From: Mycobacteriaceae bacterium
GTDB lineage: Bacteria; Actinomycetota; Actinomycetes; Mycobacteriales; Mycobacteriaceae
Direction: 5' to 3'
Assembly (NCBI GenBank): GCA_019242135.1
Contig: JAFAWC010000104.1
Span: 1-8,609 of the forward strand
Length of the DNA stretch: 8,609 nucleotides
In this document: piece after piece, positions 1 to 7,800 of the stretch
Numbering within the stretch: position 1 is the first letter of the stretch
Layout: every line of letters begins with the position of its first letter
Program-made: the position numbers and the translations under genes
The notes under the pieces: model-generated
Seen by the model: the letters and a program-made list of their open reading frames with translations, nothing else
The model's database searches: none
What the model was told of the DNA's origin: nothing

Positions 1-389
1 TTGGTGGGCTCGTCGACGCCCTCGTTGGCCGCGATCACGAACAGCGCGCAGTCGGCGGCCCGCAGACCGGCGCGCAGCTCGCCGACGAAATCGGCGTAGC
101 CGGGTGTGTCAATCAGGTTGACCTTGATGCCGTCATGCAGCAGCGGCGCCACCGCGAGCCCGACCGAGCGCTGCTGCCTGATCTCGGCGTCGTCGAAGTC
201 ACAGATGGTCGAGCCCTCCACCACCGACCCCGGTCGGACAAGCACGCCCGCGGCGACGAGCAGCGCCTCGACGAGTGTGGTCTTGCCGGCACCCGACGGC
301 CCCACCAGGACCACGTTGCGGATGCCCGCCGGGGTGTCCGCGACCGGCGCGGGACCACCCCCTCGACTTGTGCTCGATTTGTCTGCCAC
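1..389 (-). CDS. fusA2: Elongation factor G-like GTPase FusA2 (N-terminal part, cut by window edge)
   Basis: This is the first 129 codons of a translational-GTPase-family protein. The G1 loop is GPSGAGKT (residues 30-37), followed by TTLVEALL. A G2-like stretch, EIRQQRSVGL, lies near residue 70, and the G3 motif DTPGYADF (residues 94-101) corresponds to DTPGHVDF of canonical EF-G. The G4 and G5 motifs and the later EF-G domains lie beyond the window. The altered P-loop, in place of the GHIDHGKT type, and the glycine-rich N-terminus fit the mycobacterial EF-G paralogue FusA2 (Rv0120c type) rather than the essential FusA. Its role in the cytoplasm is poorly defined; a ribosome-linked GTPase is the family expectation. 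I chose the GTG start at 389-387 because a GGAGG site lies 6 nt upstream. The ATG at 394-392 is in another frame. It is divergent from the DUF309 gene. Confidence 0.85.
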   Translation of the reverse strand, partial: MADKSSTSRGGGPAPVADTPAGIRNVVLVGPSGAGKTTLVEALLVAAGVLVRPGSVVEGSTICDFDDAEIRQQRSVGLAVAPLLHDGIKVNLIDTPGYADFVGELRAGLRAADCALFVIAANEGVDEPT

Positions 390-394
390 GACAT

Positions 395-400
395 TCCTCC
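395..400 (-). promoter_or_regulatory. Ribosome binding site deciding the fusA2 start
   Basis: The minus strand reads GGAGGA, and the GGAGG core ends 6 nt before the GTG codon at 389. This is a near-perfect Shine-Dalgarno sequence at good spacing. It selects the GTG start over the closer out-of-frame ATG. Confidence 0.7.
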
Positions 401-420
401 ACGGGTCGCCTTCGGGCCGG

Positions 421-553
421 TGTTATCTGCTCTTCGTGCAAGCCCTCATCGCTGCCATCTGCTCTTTTCGCCGGACGTCGTTACCCACAATTCCCCGAAC
501 ATTCACTGAGCACAAGGAGTAGGGCCGACATCAGCCATGATGAGCAGATGGCA
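421..553. repeat. Three copies of TGYYATCTGCTC, the third inverted over the DUF309 start
   Basis: TGTTATCTGCTC lies at 421-432 and TGCCATCTGCTC at 453-464, both on the plus strand and 32 bases apart. The exact reverse complement GAGCAGATGGCA lies at 542-553 and contains the ATG (548-550) of the DUF309 gene. The two plus-strand copies continue as CTCTT, so the direct repeat is slightly longer. The copies occupy the divergent fusA2/DUF309 intergenic region. They could be binding sites for a regulator. Alternatively, the 453-464 and 542-553 copies could pair in a plus-strand transcript and mask the start codon. The function is inferred; the repeat itself is directly visible. Confidence 0.5.
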
Positions 554-1045
554 CAGCGGGATCGCGACGAGTCCGGCGCCGCGCGCAACGCGCGACCACG
601 TGACCCACTGGGCCGCCCGCTTCCGAGGGGCAGTGAAGGTACGCCGCGAATACCGGACGATCTTGAGCTGACTCCGGCCGAAACCCTCAGCTATGCACAG
701 GATTTGCTTGACCACGGGCTGGCGTTCAACGCTCACGAGGTGCTGGAGGCAGCTTGGAAGAACCGCCCCGGCGACGAGCGGACGCTATGGCAAGGTCTGG
801 CGCAACTTGCTGTCGGCATCACCCACGTCCAGCGGGGCAACATCAAGGGCGCCCGCGCGCTGCTGGAGCGCGCCGCCGCCAAACTTGCGGCGGCCGGACG
901 ACCCGCGCCACACAGGATCGACGCCGACGGGCTGGTCGGGTACGCGGCCGAGCTGACCGCGGAGCTGGGCCGAGGGCATCAGGTGGAGGCGCGGCGCCTG
1001 ACGCCGCGCCTGATGCTCAGCGAGGCGGATCGCCGCTCCAGCTGA
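548..1045 (+). CDS. DUF309 family protein
   Basis: A 165-residue cytoplasmic protein without signal peptide or membrane segment. The N-terminal 38 residues are basic and proline/glycine-rich (RPRDPLGRPLPRG at 16-28), a lead-in that I associate with actinobacterial DUF309 proteins. The helical DUF309 core follows: FNAHEVLEAAW (60-70) holds the conserved His63-Glu64 and Trp70, and WQGLAQLAVGITH (81-93) holds the Gln-Gly and a second conserved His93. The RGNIKGARALL stretch (96-106) completes the repeat-like helical bundle. The biochemical role of the family is unknown. I chose ATG 548 because it is the only start codon near the domain in this frame. An AAGGAG at 514-519 is too far upstream to serve it, so initiation is weak, leaderless or regulated. 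The 3' end overlaps the convergent zinc-ribbon gene by 29 bases. Confidence 0.8.
   Translation: MAQRDRDESGAARNARPRDPLGRPLPRGSEGTPRIPDDLELTPAETLSYAQDLLDHGLAFNAHEVLEAAWKNRPGDERTLWQGLAQLAVGITHVQRGNIKGARALLERAAAKLAAAGRPAPHRIDADGLVGYAAELTAELGRGHQVEARRLTPRLMLSEADRRSS
976..1016. terminator. Nested GC-rich hairpin at convergent gene ends (candidate bidirectional terminator)
   Basis: Outer arms GCATCAGG (976-983) and CCTGATGC (1009-1016) are perfect complements. Inner arms CGCGGCG (990-996) and CGCCGCG (1002-1008) pair around a 5-base CCTGA loop, leaving a 6-base bulge on the left side. The hairpin ends directly beside the stop codon (1019-1017) of the zinc-ribbon gene. It sits inside the last codons of the DUF309 gene. 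No T-tract follows on either strand, which is common for mycobacterial hairpin terminators. The structure is seen; termination is inferred. Confidence 0.5.
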
Positions 1046-2819
1046 AGCTGTTCACGTACTTCGCCATGTCGAGCGCGAGTTCCAGGTTGGCGCCCGACGG
1101 CTGGCCGGTGCCGTAGTCGGGGCTGAACCGGTGATAGGGACCGATCGCGGATGCGACCAACGCGAGACCGTTCTTCACCGCGACCATCATCACCACCCGC
1201 AGCCGGACGAATTTGTCATCCGCGTTCTGCGGGTACACGTCGGCGACCTCGCCGTATCCGAGTTGGTAGCCGACCATCGCGTTGGGTATCTCGTAGTCTT
1301 TCACGGCGTCGGGATAGGTAGCGGTCATCAGCGACTGCGCGATTTGCGGCGACGTGCGGCCCTCGGCGGGTGCGCTGAACAGCTGCAGCGTGCCCCTGTC
1401 GCCGGCGATGTAGTCGGCCACCACACCGTTGGACTTCATCGTGACGTCGTAGGCAGTGCCCTCGCCCGGGTAGGCGACCGAGAAATCGCCACTCGGCGAG
1501 GTGAACCGGGGCAACCTCTGCACCGGTGTGCCCAACGGTGGCTGACCGCAGTTGGGCGGGCAGATGTATCGCGGCGTGGGTGGGGTGAGCAGTGCGAACA
1601 CCGCGACGGCCGCAAGGATGAGCGTGCCGGCGCCGGTGGCTAGGCGCAGCAGCAGCCGACGATGTGAGGTTTCTGGTTTGCTCTCGTGGGTGTGGCGCCG
1701 CGCTGCTCGCGATGGGCGGGACGACGCGCGGGTGGCGACCCCGCAGGCCGGGCAAAACGCCATCTCGGGCACCACGTGGCCGCAATTCGCGCACAACAAC
1801 GTCTGTTGGGTGGCCGGTTCTTGGGTGGCCGGATCGTGCGCCTCCCGCAGCAGCGCGACATGCAGCACGATGCGCAAGCCGACGATCATGACCAACGCGA
1901 CGGTCAGGTAGATGGCCAGCTGCCACGCCTGGGGTAGCGCCGAGACGTCGGTCAGCCCCAGAACCGCATACGCGGCCAGCACCAGGGCGAACGCCGGCAG
2001 CGGGCCAGCGATCCATTGGCCACCGTGCGGGTGCGCAGGGTCAGGGCGGGTGAACCATAAGGCAGCACCGACCATGCCGCCCGCCGCGGCCGCGGTCAGC
2101 GCCACGCCAACCCCGCGAATGCCCGCTTCGACGACGAGCCCGGCGATGGGCCGGTCGCTCGCGACCAGACCGGTGGAGAATTGCGGGGCCAGCCGGGCCA
2201 GTGTCGCGGCGGCGGTGAAGCTCATCGCCGCGACCACTCCAATGACGAATCCGTCCAGTGATTCGCGGTGTCCCGGTCCTACCAGTCGTTTCGCAAGCAC
2301 CACGGGCACGACCATCATCAGCGCGCCGCCCACCGAGATCGCGACGGACTCCCACCCCGGCTGGATGAGTTCCGTGCCGGTCGCCCAGGTGACGGCGGTG
2401 ACCAGCCACGCCCATCCGACGCCAAGGCAGGCGGACAGCAGCGCGACCGGCAGCGCGGCGCGCACCGGCAGGTCCCGATGGGCGTCGGTCTCGCGGAGGT
2501 AGAGGTAGAACAGCAGCGGCAAGCCGAGCGCGCTGACCGCGACGAGCGGTGCCTGCCAGCGCAGCACGGCGAACGTCACGAGCGCGCTCAGCAGGATGAT
2601 GAGGGCCAGCCGAAACGGTGCCCGATGGTGCAGGTGCGGAAACAGCGAGCTGGCCGGTGACGGCCGCAGCACGTGTTCGCCCGGTGCCGCGCTGTAGGCG
2701 CGCAGCCGCAGCCAGGCTGGACCATCACCGCGTTGTGCGGTGAGGCGCGAACCGCACAATCCACAGAACGCGCCCGCTGGAACCTCCGTTTCACACACCG
2801 GACACACGACGCTGCTCAT
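1017..2819 (-). CDS. Zinc-ribbon multi-pass membrane protein with a degenerate PrsW-like core
   Basis: A 600-residue protein. A four-Cys zinc ribbon (C6, C9, C19, C22) is followed by about eight hydrophobic segments (roughly 69-88, 90-108, 121-147, 158-179, 188-210, 229-256, 271-291, 299-322). A second zinc ribbon follows (C343, C346, C356, C359), then a basic linker, a last membrane segment (389-412) and a soluble C-terminal domain (about 436-596) with a Cys pair (C420, C424) before it. The core resembles PrsW intramembrane proteases: YLRETDAHRD (106-115), VVPVVLAKRL (170-179), LDGFVIGVVAAMSF (188-201). The acidic EE pair, the Glu after the GF motif and the His are absent, so it is probably not a protease. 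The C-terminal domain faintly recalls PsbP/LpqN-like folds, with low certainty. Ribbons probably face the cytoplasm and the tail the cell envelope. The ATG overlaps the stop of the S53 gene (ATGA), so the two are probably co-translated. Confidence 0.75.
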   Translation of the reverse strand: MSSVVCPVCETEVPAGAFCGLCGSRLTAQRGDGPAWLRLRAYSAAPGEHVLRPSPASSLFPHLHHRAPFRLALIILLSALVTFAVLRWQAPLVAVSALGLPLLFYLYLRETDAHRDLPVRAALPVALLSACLGVGWAWLVTAVTWATGTELIQPGWESVAISVGGALMMVVPVVLAKRLVGPGHRESLDGFVIGVVAAMSFTAAATLARLAPQFSTGLVASDRPIAGLVVEAGIRGVGVALTAAAAGGMVGAALWFTRPDPAHPHGGQWIAGPLPAFALVLAAYAVLGLTDVSALPQAWQLAIYLTVALVMIVGLRIVLHVALLREAHDPATQEPATQQTLLCANCGHVVPEMAFCPACGVATRASSRPSRAARRHTHESKPETSHRRLLLRLATGAGTLILAAVAVFALLTPPTPRYICPPNCGQPPLGTPVQRLPRFTSPSGDFSVAYPGEGTAYDVTMKSNGVVADYIAGDRGTLQLFSAPAEGRTSPQIAQSLMTATYPDAVKDYEIPNAMVGYQLGYGEVADVYPQNADDKFVRLRVVMMVAVKNGLALVASAIGPYHRFSPDYGTGQPSGANLELALDMAKYVNSFSWSGDPPR

Positions 2820-4372
2820 AAGACGCCCCGTTGAATGGCGAGCACGTCGCCCACGAGGTTGTCGACGTTCGGCGGCCCCAGACCGGTCAACAGGTCGTAT
2901 CCGGGAGTCGCGACGTCGACTGCGTTGGCACCGAGGCTCACGTCGCGGAACGCAGGCCGCGCGGCACCTGCGGCGATCCGGTAGAGCAGCGGGTTAAACG
3001 CGCCCAGCGGTCGGCCGCCGTGGGCGAGAAGATACTGGTTCATCACCGCGGCGAGCCCGGCCCAGATCGGTGCAGCCTGCGAGGTGCCGCCGCCGAGCAA
3101 TACTTTCTGGGCGAACACGATCCGTGCCCCGGTGAGCGGATCCGCGGCTGCGGCGACGTCGGGTGAGAGCCGATGCGATGTGTCGCGGGGCGACGACACG
3201 CTGCGTTGCCAGGCGGGCCGGTCGAACAGCGCCGAGACCCCGCCGCTGGTGCCGATGCTCAGCGGCGGGTTGAACCAGGCCTGTTCGGCGAGCCAGGTGC
3301 CTTTTCCGTCGAGAGACAGTGCGGTGCCCCCCACGGCAGTCACCTCGGGCAGCGACGAGATCGCGTCCAGCCCGACATCGGACGGTCCCGGCGGTGACGA
3401 CCAGTCGTCGCCGCCTTTGCACTGCAGGCCGGCGTTGTCACCTGTCGCGGCGAAGATCGCCGTTCCGTGCGACTGCGCTTTCGCCAGCGCCGAGCGCACC
3501 GGAGCGAGATCGGCTGCGGTCAAAAGCTTGTCGCAGGCCCATCCGATCGACAGGCTCCACACCGCCGCGGGGAACTGGCGGTCGGCCTCCTCAAACATCC
3601 GGGCGATCTTCTCGAAGTTGCCGTCGCCTTCGAGCGTCGGCACCGCGTTGACGACGACGAGCCGGGCGTCGGGGGCGATGGCGTGGGCAACCTCGAGGTC
3701 CATCACCGTCTCGCCGGTGGGTTGACCCGGCTGGCCGCCGATCACGGTCGGGGTGAACCGCGGCAGCTGCGACAGGTCGGCGAAGGAGTCGAGGTCGTCC
3801 TGGTCGAAGCCGTCGAACTCGAAGAAGACGATCGTGCTTCCCTTGCCGGTGTATCCGGTCGACGCGAGCCGGCCGGCGTTGTACGCGGTCAGAAGTTCGG
3901 CGGGGGTCAGGCCGTCTCGCCGCGGCGCCACCGGCGGGTGCGCCATGTGGTGCGGCGTGTAGCCCAGTACGCGCCCGAAACCGCTGACCTCATTGTGCAG
4001 GAACGGCGGAACCGACGGCTGCTGCGGCGAGGCGTAGAACACCTGGCCGCGACGCCCCCGGTAGTCGTGCACCGGCACCCGCAGCGAATCAGCCACGTCG
4101 GCCGGGGCGCCCGCCAGGACCGCCCAGGTGTCGCCGGGACGCCAACGCACCGACAGCGCATTTCCGTTCGCCCACGCGATCAACGCCTCGGGCCGGCGGG
4201 CGTTGTGCAGCTCGACGGTCAGCTGAACCTCGTTGGCGTGCGCGGGCCCGAGATCTGTTGAGCTCGCCAGCAGCAACGCCAACGGCCCTGGGATGTCCGG
4301 GGCTCGGGCAGCGGGGCGGGACAGGTCGGACGCCGCGACTGCCAACAGGGCGACGGCGGCCAGCGCCAGCAA
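2816..4372 (-). CDS. Secreted S53 family (sedolisin/kumamolisin) serine peptidase
   Basis: A 518-residue sedolisin-type serine-carboxyl endopeptidase. A hydrophobic signal core (2-14) precedes a short pro-domain (about 45-125, activation-domain type). The catalytic domain runs from about 150 to the end. Family catalytic residues are all present: Glu221 and Asp225 in GETVMDLEVAH, the oxyanion Asp312 in ATGDNAG, and the nucleophile Ser431 in GGGTSQAAP. The C-terminal calcium-site signature DVSLGAN (477-483) followed by PGYDLLTGLG (490-499) is also present. Cys280 and Cys318 could form a disulfide. The protein should be exported, self-process, and cleave proteins outside the membrane at acid pH. 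The TTG at 4372 is the first standard start in frame, but upstream in-frame codons (to 4390) encode LSRRRL, an ideal n-region, so the true start may lie upstream. The gene is first in a two-gene unit. Confidence 0.87.
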   Translation of the reverse strand: MLALAAVALLAVAASDLSRPAARAPDIPGPLALLLASSTDLGPAHANEVQLTVELHNARRPEALIAWANGNALSVRWRPGDTWAVLAGAPADVADSLRVPVHDYRGRRGQVFYASPQQPSVPPFLHNEVSGFGRVLGYTPHHMAHPPVAPRRDGLTPAELLTAYNAGRLASTGYTGKGSTIVFFEFDGFDQDDLDSFADLSQLPRFTPTVIGGQPGQPTGETVMDLEVAHAIAPDARLVVVNAVPTLEGDGNFEKIARMFEEADRQFPAAVWSLSIGWACDKLLTAADLAPVRSALAKAQSHGTAIFAATGDNAGLQCKGGDDWSSPPGPSDVGLDAISSLPEVTAVGGTALSLDGKGTWLAEQAWFNPPLSIGTSGGVSALFDRPAWQRSVSSPRDTSHRLSPDVAAAADPLTGARIVFAQKVLLGGGTSQAAPIWAGLAAVMNQYLLAHGGRPLGAFNPLLYRIAAGAARPAFRDVSLGANAVDVATPGYDLLTGLGPPNVDNLVGDVLAIQRGVL

Positions 4373-4448
4373 GAGACGGCGGCGGGACAGCGTGCACGGC
4401 GTGCACCGCGGGAGCCGCGGGAACCGCGTGCACCACGTGAACCTTAGA

Positions 4449-4514
4449 GACCCTCGGCGCTTCGCGATCGCTCCTGTGACTACATGTGTGTTTTCCGAAC
4501 GCTACCCGAGGGTC
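4449..4514. repeat. 9-bp inverted repeat in the S53/CMD divergent promoter region
   Basis: GACCCTCGG (4449-4457) and CCGAGGGTC (4506-4514) are exact reverse complements separated by 48 bases. They flank the region between the S53 start and the CMD-like gene. The right arm ends five bases before the proposed -10 element (4519-4524) of the CMD-like gene. A paired operator for a regulator of both divergent units is possible; this is inference. Confidence 0.4.
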
Positions 4515-4518
4515 GCCC

Positions 4519-4531
4519 TAGCCTGTGGAAG
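4519..4531 (+). promoter_or_regulatory. Candidate -10 element for leaderless transcription of the CMD-like gene
   Basis: TAGCCT at 4519-4524 fits the mycobacterial TANNNT -10 pattern. A 7-base gap places the expected transcription start on the A of ATG 4532. The start codon has no properly spaced Shine-Dalgarno sequence: GGAAG directly abuts it. Both facts fit a leaderless mRNA. No convincing -35 element was found. Confidence 0.4.
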
Positions 4532-4852
4532 ATGACCAAGTACCCCGAGTCGCCGCGGGAAGCCGCGCGACGCTTTACTCCCGAACTCACGGCGTTGGTG
4601 AACAACCCGCTTTACTCCGACGTGTGGACCGACGGGCGCCTCAGTCCCCGTGACCGCAGCATTGCCACCCTCGCGGCGCTCATCGCCCTCTACCGTCCTG
4701 ATGAATTACCGGCCCACCTTAGGCGGGCAGTCGACAACGGGCTCACGCACGACGAAATCTCGGCGCTGATCACACATGTCGCGTTCTACGGCGGGTTCCC
4801 GGCCGCGATTTCGGCGTCGATGATCGCCGCCGAAACGCTGCTGGACGGCTAG
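4532..4852 (+). CDS. Carboxymuconolactone decarboxylase (CMD/AhpD-like) family protein
   Basis: A 106-residue cytoplasmic all-helical protein of the gamma-carboxymuconolactone decarboxylase family. The PcaC-type core is clear: RLSPRDRSIATLAALIAL (36-53), then DELPAHLRRAVDNGLTHDEI (57-76) and ALITHVAFYGGFPAAISA (78-95). The CxxC redox pair of AhpD is absent, so it is not a peroxidase partner of the AhpD type. Family members decarboxylate 4-carboxymuconolactone in the protocatechuate branch of the beta-ketoadipate pathway, but many paralogues have unknown substrates, and no other pca gene is in view, so the substrate is open. I chose ATG 4532 because homology begins soon after it and a leaderless promoter fits. 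An in-frame ATG at 4484 would add 16 residues without family resemblance. It is divergent from the S53 gene, and it ends 18 bases from the convergent decarboxylase stop. Confidence 0.8.
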   Translation: MTKYPESPREAARRFTPELTALVNNPLYSDVWTDGRLSPRDRSIATLAALIALYRPDELPAHLRRAVDNGLTHDEISALITHVAFYGGFPAAISASMIAAETLLDG

Positions 4853-4870
4853 GGGCAGATACGTAGACCG

Positions 4871-7800
4871 TCACGAAAGGCGCTTCGCGTCACCGCTTCC
4901 GGGGGCCGGCCGCTGCTTCTTATCTTCTGGTCCGTCGGTGGTCGGCACGCTGGCGGTTGATTCGGCCGATTGGGTTGGTTGATCGGTGCCGCGTGCTACG
5001 CCGACCGACGCGCCGGGCAGTTGCTGGTTGATCAATTCGACCTGACCACCCCGTTGGTCGCCCGCAGCAGCGGCGTTCGAGCGGGCCTGCGATGCATCTC
5101 CGGGGAACTGCTGACCGAGCAGTTCCTCCTGTGGGTTTCCGGCGCTCCCCGCCGTACGGTTCGACACTGGCTGTGTCGGTCGCGGCGCTGGTTGTCGCCG
5201 GACTCCGCGGTCACCGACTGATCCCTGGGAATAGGGGGTGACGGAGGGATGGGCCGAACCGACTGTTTCGATGGCTTTGTCTGTGTACACCCGGAATCCG
5301 AAGTTGGGTGAATAACCGTGGATTTCCCGGGTGTCCAGATCACGGATGAACTGCAGAATCTCGCGGCTGAACACCTGGCCGGGCACCAGGACAGGAAACC
5401 CCGGCGGATAAGGGGTGACGAACGTCGCGGACACCACGTCAGTTCCGCCGTCGACCTTTTCGTGGATCTGCTCGCCGGTGAGGTACTCGCAGTTGGTGTC
5501 GTCATAGGACAGGTAAAACGCGCGTCGGACGTCACCCTCGGGAGTCGGGGTGTCACCCGTGTCGTCGCGAAACGCCGGATGAAAGCTACTGAAGTCCGGC
5601 AGCGGCACCGCGCGTTGGGTCAGTCGGTACACCGCCTCTTCGAACCGGCCCAGTTCACCGATGCTCATCTCCGACACGGCTTGATCGAGTTCGCCGGCGA
5701 TCTTGACTAGCACCTCGACCAGAAACGCCACCGAACTGCGGGTGGTGCCGATATTGGTCATGAACAACACCGTATTTCGCGACGTCTTGTTGATCTGCAC
5801 GCCGTGGCGGTCCATTAACTGCTCGCGCTTGAACGTGTCTCCGTCGTACCCGGTTTTGCCGATACACAACGTGATCCGCGAGGGATCGAGCACGAATTCG
5901 TCTGCGTCCCAGACCTTGATCATGTTGCGCAGTCCCGACCGAAGCGGTTGCGCGATCGCCGATGGTCGGTATGGCTGTGGGATCAAATCGGCGGTGCCCA
6001 GGCAACGCATGTACTTGCTCAGCAGCGGGTGGTTGTCGACGGCGTCGCGCAACTGCATGGCGTTCTCGATCTGGCGCTGCACCAGCTCGACCCCTTCCAG
6101 CGCGACTTGACGACGACCCAGATCCAGAGAGGCCAGAATCTGGTAGTTCGGCGAGGTCGAAGTGTGCGCCATGTAGGCCTCATGGAAGGCCTCGGCCACC
6201 TTCTGCTCGAACTCCTGGTCAAAGACGTGGATCATGGAGCCCTGCCGCAGCGCCGTGAGCGTCTTGTGGGTCGACTGGGTGGCGTACACCCGAACCCGCG
6301 CCTTCACGGGATCGGGCAGCAGGCGACGATCGAGCAGGTCCTCGTCGCTCGGTGACTCGGTCGCCTCGGCGGTCAGATAGTTCTCGTACTCCTGTGCGTA
6401 GGTGCTGTCGGCGAGCTGCTCGCGCAGCGCCTCGGCGCCGGCCATCGCGGTGCGGCACCGGTACACCGGATGAAAACGCGCGAACGCGAACCACGCCTCA
6501 TCCCACAGAAATACGAGGTCGGACTTGATCGCCAAGCACTCCTGCATAACGCGTTGCACGTCATAGACGATGCCGTCGAAGGTGCAGTTGGTCAGTGATA
6601 TCAGCTTGACCCGATCCAGCTTCCCGGCGCGCTTGAGCGCCAACAGCTTCGACTTGATCTCACGCAGTGGAACCGCGCCGTACATCGAGTAGTCGTCGAG
6701 GGGATAGGCGTCAAGGTAGACGACGTGGGCGCCGGCCAGCATCATCCCGTAGTGGTGTGACTGATGGCAGTTGCGGTCGAGCAGCACAATGTCACCGGGC
6801 GCGACCAAAGCCTGGGTGACGATTTTGTTCGCGGTCGAGGTGCCGTTGGTGACGAAGAAGGTGTGGCGTGATCCGTACGTTTGGGCGGCGAGGTCCTGCG
6901 CTTCGCGCAGCGGTCCGGTGGGCTCCAGCAGTGAGTCCAGCCCACCGCAGGTGGCCGACGTCTCGGCCATGAAGACCTCCAGGCCGTAGAAGCCGACCAT
7001 GTCTTTGATCCAGTGCGAGTTAACGATCGACTTGCCCTGCGAAATCGGCAACGCGTGAAACACGCCGGTCGGCCGGTGACTGTACTGTTTGAGCGCGCTG
7101 AAAAATGGGGTCCGATAGCGTGCGGCCACCCCCTGCAAGATGCTCAGGTGCAATTCGAGAACGCCCTCGCGCGCGTGAAAAACCCGCCGGAAGTGCTGTC
7201 CGAGCCGCCCGGCAATGTCTTCGACCTCGATCTCGGTCATCAAGTACAGGTCGAGCTCGGGGCGGAGTTTGGTCAGCGCGCAGGCCAGGATGTGAGCGCG
7301 CTCGTCGGGGGACAAGTGCTCGGCCAGGTCATCGGAGAGTTGGGTGTCAACGAACTCCTCGAGAGCCGACAGGTCGCAGGTAGACCGGTGCGAGAACCGC
7401 CGTCGGACGACCACCGCTTGCAGATTGACGTTGAGCCTGGCGGCGATGATGGCCTCGTCACCGCTGGATACCACCACGAGTTCGTAGATGAACTCGTCGT
7501 CGGGGCGCCGCCAACTGCGCACCTCGTTGCGCAGCGCCGCCTCCTGCGCTTCACTCATCTGCGCCACGACAAGCACTTCGAAATAGGGCTGCTCGTGCCG
7601 GGTGGCGGGTTGATGTTCCAGTTGCCGGGGATCGGCGGGAAACAGGTCCACCTCGTCGGCGCCCGCGCTGTCGATGTCACCGCTGCGGTAGGACTCAGTG
7701 GTGAGTGCACGGTTGATGCGCGCGACGGCGCGCGCGAATCTGTCGTAGTCGCCTGCATTGAACAGCCGCTGAACACGCGCGAACTGTGATGGGCCCGGAT

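Noticed and set aside
275..547. Long N-terminal extension of the DUF309 frame back to 275
   Set aside because: It would overlap fusA2 antisense and cross the intergenic region. The DUF309 lead-in begins after ATG 548 and the upstream residues resemble no DUF309 protein.
3467..4261. 264-residue plus-strand open frame opposite the S53 gene
   Set aside because: It is antisense to a gene with a full catalytic signature. The translation is Arg/Gly/Val-rich without family features, as expected for a GC-rich shadow frame.
4089..4436. 115-residue minus-strand frame starting GTG 4436
   Set aside because: Most of it lies inside the S53 gene in another frame. Only its first 50 bases matter, as a possible alternative start if a frameshift exists.
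4853..4890. Terminator between the convergent CMD-like and decarboxylase genes
   Set aside because: Only a 4-bp CGAA/TTCG stem is visible in and near the 18-base gap, too weak to call.
5219..5232. ATCCCTGGGAAT resembling the palindrome at 8524-8538
   Set aside because: It lies inside the decarboxylase coding tail and matches only part of the palindrome, so chance is the simpler reading.
7013..7789. 258-residue plus-strand open frame opposite the decarboxylase
   Set aside because: It is antisense to the N-terminal part of a clear PLP enzyme gene and shows no recognisable domain.
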